DNA of 64,000 nt from Acidobacteriota bacterium (GTDB lineage Bacteria > Acidobacteriota > Vicinamibacteria > Vicinamibacterales > Vicinamibacteraceae): contig JADLFL010000012.1 in assembly GCA_020845575.1 (NCBI GenBank), forward strand, positions 228,176 through 292,175. Reading direction: 5' to 3'. Below, one piece after another: positions 19,911-27,720 of this stretch; positions within the stretch are counted from its first letter, which is position 1; each line of letters starts with the position of its first letter. The translations under genes were made by a program, and so were the position numbers. A model generated the notes under the pieces. The model was not told where the DNA came from. It was given only the letters and a program-made list of their open reading frames with translations, and did no database searches.

Positions 19911-22637
19911 TCAGAAGTCGATCCTTGCCGTCAGCAGCAGCCGGCGCGGCGGCGCGTAGCTGGTTGGCGTACCGAAGCGCGAATTCGGCTGGTTGGTGTT
20001 GATCACCAGCGCGCGCGTGTAGCTCGCGGGATCACCGGGCACCTGCGTGCCGTTGAGTACGCGGGTGCGCGGATCGAGGAACGCGCGGTTGTCGCGGCTC
20101 AGCGCGGTCTGCGTGTCGAACAGGTTCAGCACGCGGGCTTCGAGCCTCGTCGTCACGCGCCCGCCCATGCGGAAGTTGTAAGCGACGAGGAAGTCGGCGT
20201 TGGTCCACGTGTCGTTGCGCGACGTGCCCAGCGGCTCGATCAGCAGACGATAGCCGCCGTACCAGTCCTGCACGCGACGCTCGTACGGCGTGCCGCTCTG
20301 CACGCGCAGATAGCCGCCGAGCGAGAGCGCGTCGGTGACCATGTACGTGCCGAACACCTTCAGCACGTGCGGGCGATCCTCGCCGAGCGGCCCGTACCTG
20401 TAGTCGTCCTCGACGAACACGCCGGGGCCATCCTGCAGGATCGACGACGTGTTGAACACGGCACCGGCCGCGTAGTCGAGGTCGAAGTTGCCCTTCAACT
20501 GGCTCCACGCGTAGCTGATCGTCGTGCTCCACCGATCCGCCATGCGCCTGTTGATCTCGAGGGTGAACGCCTTGTAGTCGCGGCGCGCGTTGGCCAGGTT
20601 GTCCACGACGAACGTGGAGGCCGGAAGGACGCTCGGCTGGTCTTCGATGAAGTCCTTTGCCGTGCGATCCATGTAGAAGGCGTCGAGGCCCCAGTTGCCG
20701 CCGAGCGGCGTCGCGTACCCGACCAGCCATTCGTCCGTGTACGTGGGCTGCAGCCCTGGCCTGATGACGCGGTTCGTCGTGTTCGCGCTCGTCGTGTCGC
20801 TTATGAGCGCACCCGTCGTCGCGTTGAAGAACGGCGTGTTCTGCACCAGACGCAGGGGCGCGTGCGCGCGCGCGCTGCTCTTCTGGTCGCTGCCGTAGTA
20901 GCGGCCGTAGTTGGCGTAGACCTTGTCTCCGGCGCCCTTACGAAGCTGGTAGTTCACGCCGAGGCGCGGCTGTACCTGATCGCCGTAGTCGAACGTGAGG
21001 AACGTGTTGCGCGCGTCGCCGATCTGCTGCGCGAACTCGTCCTTGTTGACGAGCACGCCGGCATTGAGCACCAGACGGGACCCGATCTGGATGTTGTCCT
21101 GCACGAAGAAGCTGTACGTGCGCGACTTGGAGAGCTGCGGATTCTGCGTGGGGTAGTACTGCCCCTGCCACCGCGTGCCGGACTCGACCAGCGTGATGGT
21201 GCCCCACCCGTTCGCGATGCGCGTGAGGTCTTCGAGCGTGTCTTCGTACATGAAGCCCGCGCGGAGATCGTGCGACGACTTGCCGATGTTGAACACGGTG
21301 CCCGAGTTGACGCGGAATTCGTTGCGCGCGTAGTTCTGCCGGTTGAGGAGCAGGGCCGCACCGCCATACCTGAAGCCCGTGGTCGGATCGACCCAGTAGC
21401 CCATCCGGCGCAGGTTGTTCAGGTCGAATGTCGGGCGGTAGCCGAGGTCGGTACGCGCGACCGCCTCGCCTTCTTCATCGAGGCGGAGGTACTTGGCCTC
21501 GACGTAGTTGCGCTGCCCGAAGAACATGTTCCAGTTCGCCGTGGCCACGCGGTTGGTGCCCTCACTGTCTGTGGCGACCTCTGGCGAATCGTTCACGCCG
21601 ACACCCGCGTACGCCGACGTGGATGGACGCACGCGATAGCCGGCGTTGATGAACTGCGACGCCGCGGGGGCGTACGTCACCTTCCCGAAGAACTCCTTCG
21701 TCGTCGTCTCGCTGTCGGGCACCGGACCGAGGTTGTTCACGCGACCCGACGTGTCGGAGCGCAGCAGCATGCCCGACGTGTAGAAGAACAGTCTGTCGCG
21801 CAGGATCGGGCCGCCGATCGCGTACGACGGGATCCACCTGTCGGTCGTGTTCCTGATGTTGGTGGCCTTGTTCTTCGCGTTCCACGCGGCAGGGATTGCC
21901 TCGAAGCGCACGCCGCCCTTGAACTGGTTGGTGCCCGAGCGCGTGACGGCGTTGGCCACGAAGCCGGACGACCGCCCGAACTCCGCCGTGATGGCGCCGC
22001 GCTTGACGTTGAACTCGGCGATGTCGAACTCGTTGACCTCGGTGCTCAGGTAGCCGAAGCCCGGGTTGGTGATGTTCACGCCGTCGAGCATGAACGTGTT
22101 GTCCTGCCGGCTGCCGCCGCCGGCCACCATGCCCTGGATCGGCGGGTTGTTGTCGGCCACGCCCGGCACCAGCTGGATCAGGCCCGCGTACGTGCGCTGC
22201 AGCGGCAGTTCCTTGATGAGTTGCTCACCGTAGTTGAAGTTGACCTCGGTGCTCTTGAGGTCCACCACGGGGGCCGCGGCACTCACCTCGATCGTCTCGT
22301 CGAGGTTCAGGCCGAGCACGATGTCGACCTGCGTGTCCATGTCGACAGACACGGTGACGGCGCGCTTCGCGTCGCCCCCGCCGGCCTTGGTGACCTCGAG
22401 CGTGTAGGCGCCGGGCAGGAGCAGGGGGAACCGATAGGACCCGTTGGCATCGCTCGTCGCGACGCGCTCGCCGGGAAGCGGCGTGCCGGTGAGGCGAATG
22501 CTCGCACCGTCGACGAGTTGGCCGCCCTGGTCGAACACGACACCGGAGATCGAACCCGTGGTCTGTGCGCGGACAACGGCGGGAACCGCCAGCGCGAACA
22601 GGGTGAGGACGCACGCAACCGAGCGCGTGATGGACAT
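19911..22637 (-). CDS. Oar-like TonB-dependent receptor with carboxypeptidase-regulatory-like domain
   Basis: Encodes 908 residues from the ATG at 22637, which follows a GGAG and opens a clear signal peptide (VACVLTLFALAVPAVVRAQ). Residues about 22-110 form a transthyretin-like carboxypeptidase-regulatory domain (GSISGVVFDQGGQLVDGASIRL, GSYRFPLLLPGAYTLEV). A plug domain follows (FMLDGVNITNPGFGYLSTEVNEF, EFGRSSGFVANAVTRSGTN) and then a large barrel ending in an aromatic residue (ARIDF), as required for outer-membrane insertion. This is the Oar/SusC-like type abundant in Acidobacteriota, importing or binding oligomers using TonB energy. Its ligand is unknown. Glucokinase lies upstream on the same strand. 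Confidence 0.93.
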   Translation of the reverse strand: MSITRSVACVLTLFALAVPAVVRAQTTGSISGVVFDQGGQLVDGASIRLTGTPLPGERVATSDANGSYRFPLLLPGAYTLEVTKAGGGDAKRAVTVSVDMDTQVDIVLGLNLDETIEVSAAAPVVDLKSTEVNFNYGEQLIKELPLQRTYAGLIQLVPGVADNNPPIQGMVAGGGSRQDNTFMLDGVNITNPGFGYLSTEVNEFDIAEFNVKRGAITAEFGRSSGFVANAVTRSGTNQFKGGVRFEAIPAAWNAKNKATNIRNTTDRWIPSYAIGGPILRDRLFFYTSGMLLRSDTSGRVNNLGPVPDSETTTKEFFGKVTYAPAASQFINAGYRVRPSTSAYAGVGVNDSPEVATDSEGTNRVATANWNMFFGQRNYVEAKYLRLDEEGEAVARTDLGYRPTFDLNNLRRMGYWVDPTTGFRYGGAALLLNRQNYARNEFRVNSGTVFNIGKSSHDLRAGFMYEDTLEDLTRIANGWGTITLVESGTRWQGQYYPTQNPQLSKSRTYSFFVQDNIQIGSRLVLNAGVLVNKDEFAQQIGDARNTFLTFDYGDQVQPRLGVNYQLRKGAGDKVYANYGRYYGSDQKSSARAHAPLRLVQNTPFFNATTGALISDTTSANTTNRVIRPGLQPTYTDEWLVGYATPLGGNWGLDAFYMDRTAKDFIEDQPSVLPASTFVVDNLANARRDYKAFTLEINRRMADRWSTTISYAWSQLKGNFDLDYAAGAVFNTSSILQDGPGVFVEDDYRYGPLGEDRPHVLKVFGTYMVTDALSLGGYLRVQSGTPYERRVQDWYGGYRLLIEPLGTSRNDTWTNADFLVAYNFRMGGRVTTRLEARVLNLFDTQTALSRDNRAFLDPRTRVLNGTQVPGDPASYTRALVINTNQPNSRFGTPTSYAPPRRLLLTARIDF

Positions 22638-22755
22638 GACGACGACTCCTGCAAGGCGACGAGAGTGGAGGTGCCGGCGGCACACCGGTCTGTCGTCGCA
22701 GATGGGTGAACCGCTGTGATGCTACAGACGGACGGGCGGACGCGCAACAACGGCC

Positions 22756-22868
22756 GGCAACCGGCAATCGGCAACGGGCAACCGGAACGCGCTCCCGCGT
22801 GTAGCGGCCGGATTCATCCGGCGCCCGACGTGGCCAAACCGGTTGCCTGTTGCCGATTGCCGGTTGCC
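22756..22868. mobile_element. MITE-like element: 30-bp near-perfect inverted repeats around a hairpin
   Basis: The left arm (22756-22785) and right arm (22839-22868) are inverted copies of each other differing at a single base. Each arm consists of four GGTTGCC-type heptamers. The 53-bp centre carries its own CCGGAT hairpin. The whole fills the space between the TonB receptor and glucokinase genes. No target-site duplication was seen at the ends. Confidence 0.6.
22807..22822. repeat. CCGGAT hairpin at the centre of the MITE-like element
   Basis: GCCGGAT-TC-ATCCGGC, a 7-bp perfect stem. Its core matches the hairpin at 19871-19889. Confidence 0.6.
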
Positions 22869-22876
22869 GTTCTTCT

Positions 22877-23851
22877 TCACCCTGCCAGCGTCGCCGCGTA
22901 GACCGCCGCGCCGAGGAGGCCCGTCTGTCGATTGAGGACGAGCGAGACGGGCATGCGTTCGACGAGCGGGGTCATCGGGGGCTTGTTGCGGAACGCGTCG
23001 AGGAAGTAGGGCTGCTCGAACGCGCGCAGGATGCGTGTGGGAATGCCGCCGCCGAGATAGACGCCGCCCGTTGCCACGCATTGCAGGCCGAGATCCGCCG
23101 CGGCGCTGCCGTAGATCGAGACGAAGAGCTGCAGCGCTTCGACGCACTGCGGATCGGATCGGTCGAGGCCGCGACTGCTGATCGCGGCGGGCAGCGCCTC
23201 GTCGGCAACGCTGCCGAACAGGGGCGAGCGATTGTCGCTGGTGAAGCGCAGGAGATTGACGAGTCCTGGACCCGAGATGATGTGCTCGTACGTGGCTCGA
23301 CCGTAGCGCGCGGTGAGGAATTCGAGCAGCGCCACTTCGCGCGGACCGTGTGGACCGAAGTTGCCGTGACCACCCTCCGACGGCGAGGGCACGAGTCGTC
23401 CGTGCTGGCGGACGAGGATGGCCTGGCCGAGTCCGGTGCCCGCCGCCATGAGACACGCGTTGCCGTCGGCGTCGAACTCACCGGCCTGCAGCACGAACAG
23501 TTCGTCCTGTCGCAGCGCCGGCACGCCGTACGCCATGGCTACCAGATCGTTCAGGAGCCAGACGTGCGCGATGCCCGTCGCGGCCATCACCTCGCGTCCG
23601 TCGATGGCCCATGGCACGTTGGTGAGGCGCGCGACCTGTTTGATGATCGGCCCCGCCACGCCGACGCACGCGACCTCCACTTCCTGCGGGCGCACGCCGA
23701 CACTCTCGAGAAACGTCGTGACCATCGCGGGCAGGCCCGGGAAGTCGAGCGTCACGTATTCGCGGACGTCGAGCAGTTCCGGCCGTCCCTTCGTGGCGCG
23801 AAACAGGCCGAGTTGCGTCTTGGTCCCGCCGAGATCCCCCGCCAGCAGCAT
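22877..23851 (-). CDS. glk: Glucokinase (Glk family)
   Basis: A 324-residue cytoplasmic kinase that phosphorylates glucose to glucose 6-phosphate. The ATP-binding phosphate-1 motif is LAGDLGGTKTQLGLF at the N-terminus. VAGPIIKQVARLTNVPWAID and LLNDLVAMAYG include the sugar-binding Asn-Asp pair. MAAGTGLGQAILV and SEGGHGNFGPHG are typical of the Glk family rather than ROK kinases, with no ROK CxCGxxGC zinc motif. Length and motifs are complete. A TATCCT box ends 7 nt before the ATG. It is divergent from the MerR-TPR gene, with 53 nt between the two starts. Confidence 0.95.
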   Translation of the reverse strand: MLLAGDLGGTKTQLGLFRATKGRPELLDVREYVTLDFPGLPAMVTTFLESVGVRPQEVEVACVGVAGPIIKQVARLTNVPWAIDGREVMAATGIAHVWLLNDLVAMAYGVPALRQDELFVLQAGEFDADGNACLMAAGTGLGQAILVRQHGRLVPSPSEGGHGNFGPHGPREVALLEFLTARYGRATYEHIISGPGLVNLLRFTSDNRSPLFGSVADEALPAAISSRGLDRSDPQCVEALQLFVSIYGSAAADLGLQCVATGGVYLGGGIPTRILRAFEQPYFLDAFRNKPPMTPLVERMPVSLVLNRQTGLLGAAVYAATLAG

Positions 23852-23858
23852 GCGGGGG

Positions 23859-23864
23859 AGGATA
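23859..23864 (-). promoter_or_regulatory. -10-like TATCCT for glk (leaderless candidate)
   Basis: On the minus strand TATCCT ends 7 nt before the glk ATG, and the CCCCCGC between them is not a ribosome binding site. The transcription start would fall at or next to the start codon. Confidence 0.5.
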
Positions 23865-23892
23865 GCGGAAGAATCGGAAACGGCGGGAGTGC

Positions 23893-23898
23893 TACGCT
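23893..23898 (+). promoter_or_regulatory. -10-like TACGCT for the MerR-TPR gene (leaderless candidate)
   Basis: TACGCT is followed by CGGGCG and then the ATG at 23905, a 6-nt gap with no ribosome binding site. It faces the glk box across the same 53-nt divergent region. Confidence 0.5.
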
Positions 23899-23904
23899 CG
23901 GGCG

Positions 23905-24711
23905 ATGAGTGACGCGCGGGTGCCGTCGCGGGTGGTGCGGGCGCGGTTTCCGGCGCTGCGGGACGACCATCTGCGGTCGCTGGCGCAATGGCGGCTCGTG
24001 CAGCCGTCGCGCGAGCAGGGCGAGACGTCGTACTCGTTTGCCGACCTCGCCGTGCTGCGCGACGTCAACGAGGCGATCGCCAACGGCTCGCCACTCAAGG
24101 CCATCGTCAGGCAGTTGCTGGCCGAGAGACAGGGGCAGTTGGCGCTGTTCGATGGCGGTTCGTCGTCCGACGACTCGCCCCGCACGCGCGTGGTGACCCT
24201 GGCGCCGCGTCAGTCACGCGCCGACGAGTCGGTGCCGAGCGCGGGCGTCGACACCACGCGGGCCGAAGCCGCGTTCGAGGTCGCCACGGCACTCGAGACC
24301 GCCGGCGGACATCCGCGCGGCGTGGTGATGCGTGCGTATCGCGAGGCGCTCGCTTTCGACCCCACGCTGGTCCCGGCCCTCATCAACCTCGGGAACCTGC
24401 ACTACGCCGACGGCCACCTGCCCGAAGCGGCGGCGCTCTATCACCAGGCGCTGCTGCACGCGCCCGATGCGTTCGAAGGCTGGTTCAACATGGGCCACAC
24501 GCACCACGACGCGGCGCGCTTCGCCGAGGCGGTGCGCTGCTACACGCGGGCGCTCGACCTCGACGGCGAGTCGGCCGAGGCGTGCTTCTACCTCGCCGTG
24601 GCCTACGAGAAGCTCGGTCGATCCCAGGACGCGCGACCGCTGTGGCAGCGGTACCAGCGCGTGGCGCCCGATGGGGAGTGGATCGCGCTCGCGCGCGAAT
24701 TCGGCGAGTAA
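23905..24711 (+). CDS. MerR-type DNA-binding domain fused to TPR repeats
   Basis: Encodes 268 residues. Residues about 5-75 read as a MerR-like winged helix (LRSLAQWRLVQPSREQGETSYSFADLAVLRDVNEAIANGSPLKAI). A linker follows, then at least three TPR units (ALINLGNLHYADGHLPEAAALYHQAL, GWFNMGHTHHDAARFAEAVRCYTRAL and ACFYLAVAYEKLGRSQDARPLWQRY). There is no signal peptide. It is probably a transcription regulator whose TPR part binds a protein partner. It is divergent from glk, so glk regulation is an obvious but untested possibility. Its stop is 4 nt from the end of convergent infA. Confidence 0.85.
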   Translation: MSDARVPSRVVRARFPALRDDHLRSLAQWRLVQPSREQGETSYSFADLAVLRDVNEAIANGSPLKAIVRQLLAERQGQLALFDGGSSSDDSPRTRVVTLAPRQSRADESVPSAGVDTTRAEAAFEVATALETAGGHPRGVVMRAYREALAFDPTLVPALINLGNLHYADGHLPEAAALYHQALLHAPDAFEGWFNMGHTHHDAARFAEAVRCYTRALDLDGESAEACFYLAVAYEKLGRSQDARPLWQRYQRVAPDGEWIALAREFGE

Positions 24712-24715
24712 GGGA

Positions 24716-24934
24716 CTAGCGGACGCGGAAGGTGATGATGCCGCGGACCGGGTCGTAGGGCGAGACGCCAACGGTGACACGGTCGCCGGGGACCACCTTG
24801 ATGCGGAACCGGCGCATGCGACCGCTGAGCTGCGCGAGCACTTCCTGGCCCGAATCGCATTGCACGCGGTACAGTCCGCCGCTGTGGACGGCAGTCACGG
24901 TCCCCTGGACGTCAATCAGATCATCTTTGCTCAA
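24716..24934 (-). CDS. infA: Translation initiation factor IF-1
   Basis: A 72-residue S1/OB-fold protein of exact family length: DLIDVQGTVTAVHSGGLYRVQCDSGQEVLAQLSGRMRR, then IKVVPGDRVTVGVSPYDPVRGIITFR. IF-1 blocks the ribosomal A site during initiation. The start is TTG with a GGAG about 9 nt upstream. infA normally lies in the spc/alpha ribosomal protein region, but here it stands alone between a MerR-TPR gene and an acyl-CoA ligase fusion. It may therefore be a second, specialised copy, as known in some bacteria; the window cannot tell. Confidence 0.95.
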   Translation of the reverse strand: MSKDDLIDVQGTVTAVHSGGLYRVQCDSGQEVLAQLSGRMRRFRIKVVPGDRVTVGVSPYDPVRGIITFRVR

Positions 24935-24968
24935 TCAGTTCGTCTCCAACACGGCATTGTCCCACACT

Positions 24969-27695
24969 TCACTCCAGCGCCCTGACGGCCGCTTCCACCT
25001 GCCGGGCCAGCGCCGGATAGTCGTCGCCCTCGAGGCGGAGCGGTGCCCCGAAGCGGACGATGACGCGGCCGGGTGTGGGAAAACGGGCTTTCTGGTGCAG
25101 CACGCGGTCGACGCCGACCAGCCGCACGGGGACGACAGGCACGCCCAGCCTCGCTCCGATCATCCCGATGCCCGCCCGGAACTCGTTGATCTCGCCACCC
25201 ATCGTCCGTTTGCCCTCCGGGAAGATGAGTAGTGACTGCCCTTCTTCGAGGAGCTGCCCGATGTAGCGCAGCGTGTGACGGGTTCCGGCCTCGCGCTGCG
25301 GGATCGGGAAAGCGTTGAAGAACAGCGACGCCAGGCAGTAGTTGAGCCCGTTGGTGACGCGCTGCGAGAGCGGCCGCCCCGCCGGATGGAAGTGCGCGTC
25401 GAAGAACTCCTTGGCCATCGCCACGGCCGTGGCGTACCGCCATCGACGAGGCAGCGCCATCAGGACGACGGGGGTGTCCATGTGGCTCTGATGCGTCGAG
25501 GCGAACACCACGGGACCCTCGAGTCCCGACAGGTGTTCCAGTCCTTCCACACGCACGCGCGCGAACACGCGTCCGAGCGGCAGGATCCACGTCGGCAGGC
25601 TCAGGCGGCGCAGCCAGCGGGCCGGCCATGTCCGGTTCCAGCGAGGGAAGTCGAACGGCGTGCGGTCGTCGGCGCGAGTGGTGTCGATCCCATGTGGTGA
25701 TGGCGTTGGCACGCGCGATGCGATGTCGCGCGGTTCCGTGTCGCCAGGCTCCGTCGTGTCGGTCCGAGGGACAGGGTGTTGGCCGACGAGCGCACGCAGA
25801 TCGCCGACGGTCACTGCCGCCGCGAACGCCCCCTCGTCGACGATGGTCTGGAACTGCTGCTCGAGCGCCATCAACAACTCGACGCGTTCGAGCGAGCTGA
25901 GGGCCAGCGCGCCGAGCGCCGTGTCGTCGTCGATCTCGCGTCCTCTCGCGAAGCGCGAGACGGCGTGCAGCAGCCGATCCCCTCCCGTTGCGAGCATGGC
26001 GGCAGGCTGTTCGCCCGACTCCACCCACGCGCGCAACGCCGTGCGTTTCAGCTTGCGCGTCCCCTCCGTACGCGGCAGTTCGCTCGACGTCCAGATCGAT
26101 GCGCCACGGACCTTCTGATGCGCGTCGAGACGCGTGTTGGCCTCGTCAACGACCCGCGACATCTGCGCCGGATCGTCGAGCACGAGCACGGCGTGCACGC
26201 GTTCCTCACCCTCCTCGCGCCGCCCGACCACCGCCACGTCGCGCACGCCGGGCACTGCCGCCAGCACGCGCTCGATATCGTCAGGAAAGACGTTCAGCCC
26301 GTCGGCCGTGACGATCATCTCCTTCTTGCGCCCGAGGATGTAGAGCCGCCCCTGCTCGTCGAGCCCACCGATGTCGCCGGTATGGAGCCAACCGTCCTCG
26401 GTGGGCCTTGGGCCCTCCAGCTGGCCGGTTGCCGGTTGCCGGTTGCCGGTTGCCGGCGTGGCGCTCTGTCCGGTGCCCGGTGCCGTCACATACCCCCGCG
26501 ACACGTTGTCGCCCCGCACAAGGATCTCGCCATCGTCGGCGATGCGGACTTCGACGCCGTGGATCGGCTTGCCCACGCTGCCCTTGCGTGCGTTCAGCGG
26601 GTGGTTGAGCGTGACGATCGGGGCGGTTTCCGTGAGCCCGTATCCCTGCACCACGAGGAAGCCGAGGCCGCCCCAGAACTCCTCGAGCGCCGGATCGAGC
26701 GGCGCGGCACCAACCACCGCCGCCCAGAACTTGTAGCCGAACGCTCGATGGACCCGGCGGAAGCGCCACCAGCGCCGATACCACTTCTCCTTCGGCAGCG
26801 GCGTGATGCCGCTGTCGGGCGCCGGCTGCACCGCCTGCGTATCGGGAAAGCGATGCCTGACGTGTTCGCGCAGCACGTCGAGGATCTTCGGCACCGACAC
26901 GAGCACGGAGACCCGCCGCGCGCGGATCTGGCGCACGATGTCGCCCGGCGCGAGGCTGCGCATGAACACGACGGTGCCGCCGAGCATCGGCGGCACGAAC
27001 GTCGCCATCGCCTGCCCGAACATGTGACTGAGCGGCAGCAGGTTCAGGAAGCGGATCGGCGAGAACGGACGGATGTAGCGCCGATACTTCGCCATCTCCC
27101 GCTCGATCGGGACGATGTTGGCGAGCACGTTTCGGTGCGTGATGATGACGCCCTTCGGCTCGGCTGTCGCACCTGACGTGAAGATGATCTCCGCCGTGTC
27201 GTCTGCGGTGATCGACACGGGCGGCGCGTCCGCGGGCGCCGTGTCGTCCTCGCGCAGGCACGAGGCCAGCGTCCATTGCGGGAAGGCGTCCGACACCGCC
27301 TGCTGTTCGACATCGTCGCCGACGATCAACAGGCGGGCGGACACGACGGCACCGATGCGATCCACCAGGGCCGGCGCGGACCGGTAGTCGATCGGGACGA
27401 CGATGATGCCGCGCAACAGGCAGGCCCAGAGCGCGACGATCCACTCCGGACGATTCTCGCCCCAGAGCAGTACGGCCTCGCCCTTGCCGATACCCGCTGC
27501 GTGGAGCCGCGCGGCGAGGCGCCCCGCCGCCGCGCCGATCTCGTCGTAGCGAAACGTCCGCGTGCGATAGCCATCGTCGTGCACGAGGAACGGGTCCGTG
27601 CGTCGTGTGGCGTCGACGAAGAAGTCGATCAGCGTGGCGCGGGCCGGAGGCTGGCCCGATCCGGCCTGAGACGTCCCGCGGGAACCGGAGACCAT
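24969..27695 (-). CDS. Acyl-CoA/ACP synthetase - ACP - lysophosphatidate acyltransferase fusion (Aas-like)
   Basis: Encodes 908 residues from the ATG at 27695; in-frame ATGs also exist at 27704 and 27722. Residues about 15-545 are an AMP-forming ligase (IIFTSGATAEPKGVIITHRN; GYGLTETAP; DGWLHTGDIGG). Residues about 560-660 resemble an acyl carrier protein (LGALALSSLERVELLMALE), with a phosphopantetheine-site serine near 596 and S in place of the usual D before it. Residues about 690-905 are a PlsC-type acyltransferase (STHQSHMDTPV, the HX4D motif; FPEGKRTMGG). It could activate a fatty acid, load its own ACP and acylate a lysophospholipid or glycolipid. Near residues 410-425 the ligase loop is encoded by four heptamer repeats. 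Confidence 0.93.
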   Translation of the reverse strand: MVSGSRGTSQAGSGQPPARATLIDFFVDATRRTDPFLVHDDGYRTRTFRYDEIGAAAGRLAARLHAAGIGKGEAVLLWGENRPEWIVALWACLLRGIIVVPIDYRSAPALVDRIGAVVSARLLIVGDDVEQQAVSDAFPQWTLASCLREDDTAPADAPPVSITADDTAEIIFTSGATAEPKGVIITHRNVLANIVPIEREMAKYRRYIRPFSPIRFLNLLPLSHMFGQAMATFVPPMLGGTVVFMRSLAPGDIVRQIRARRVSVLVSVPKILDVLREHVRHRFPDTQAVQPAPDSGITPLPKEKWYRRWWRFRRVHRAFGYKFWAAVVGAAPLDPALEEFWGGLGFLVVQGYGLTETAPIVTLNHPLNARKGSVGKPIHGVEVRIADDGEILVRGDNVSRGYVTAPGTGQSATPATGNRQPATGQLEGPRPTEDGWLHTGDIGGLDEQGRLYILGRKKEMIVTADGLNVFPDDIERVLAAVPGVRDVAVVGRREEGEERVHAVLVLDDPAQMSRVVDEANTRLDAHQKVRGASIWTSSELPRTEGTRKLKRTALRAWVESGEQPAAMLATGGDRLLHAVSRFARGREIDDDTALGALALSSLERVELLMALEQQFQTIVDEGAFAAAVTVGDLRALVGQHPVPRTDTTEPGDTEPRDIASRVPTPSPHGIDTTRADDRTPFDFPRWNRTWPARWLRRLSLPTWILPLGRVFARVRVEGLEHLSGLEGPVVFASTHQSHMDTPVVLMALPRRWRYATAVAMAKEFFDAHFHPAGRPLSQRVTNGLNYCLASLFFNAFPIPQREAGTRHTLRYIGQLLEEGQSLLIFPEGKRTMGGEINEFRAGIGMIGARLGVPVVPVRLVGVDRVLHQKARFPTPGRVIVRFGAPLRLEGDDYPALARQVEAAVRALE
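26426..26453. repeat. Four CGGTTGC heptamers inside a coding sequence
   Basis: Four perfect tandem copies of CGGTTGC lie inside the ligase domain of the fusion gene. Read on the minus strand they encode a loop including PATGNRQPATG just before the conserved GWLHTGD. The unit matches the intergenic heptamer arrays at 22756-22868, 34442-34469 and 41112-41125. Confidence 0.85.
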
Positions 27696-27703
27696 GGGCC
27701 GCA

Positions 27704-27709
27704 TATCAT
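27704..27709 (+). promoter_or_regulatory. Overlapping divergent -10-like boxes (TATCAT / TATGAT)
   Basis: TATCAT on the plus strand lies 11 nt before the ATG at 27721. The opposite strand of nearly the same bases (27710 to 27705) reads TATGAT and ends 9 nt before the ATG at 27695. This suggests two divergent promoters sharing the same few bases. Confidence 0.35.
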
Positions 27710-27720
27710 AGTGGACGCTC

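Noticed and set aside
20367..22709. A 780-codon open frame antisense to the TonB receptor gene
   Set aside because: GC-rich DNA gives long open frames on the opposite strand. The translation is Arg/Ala/Val-rich without motifs, while the minus strand has a complete receptor with signal peptide, plug and barrel.
22756..22868. A CRISPR array made of the heptamer repeats
   Set aside because: Units are only 7 bp, adjacent without spacers, and arranged as inverted arms. No cas genes are present.
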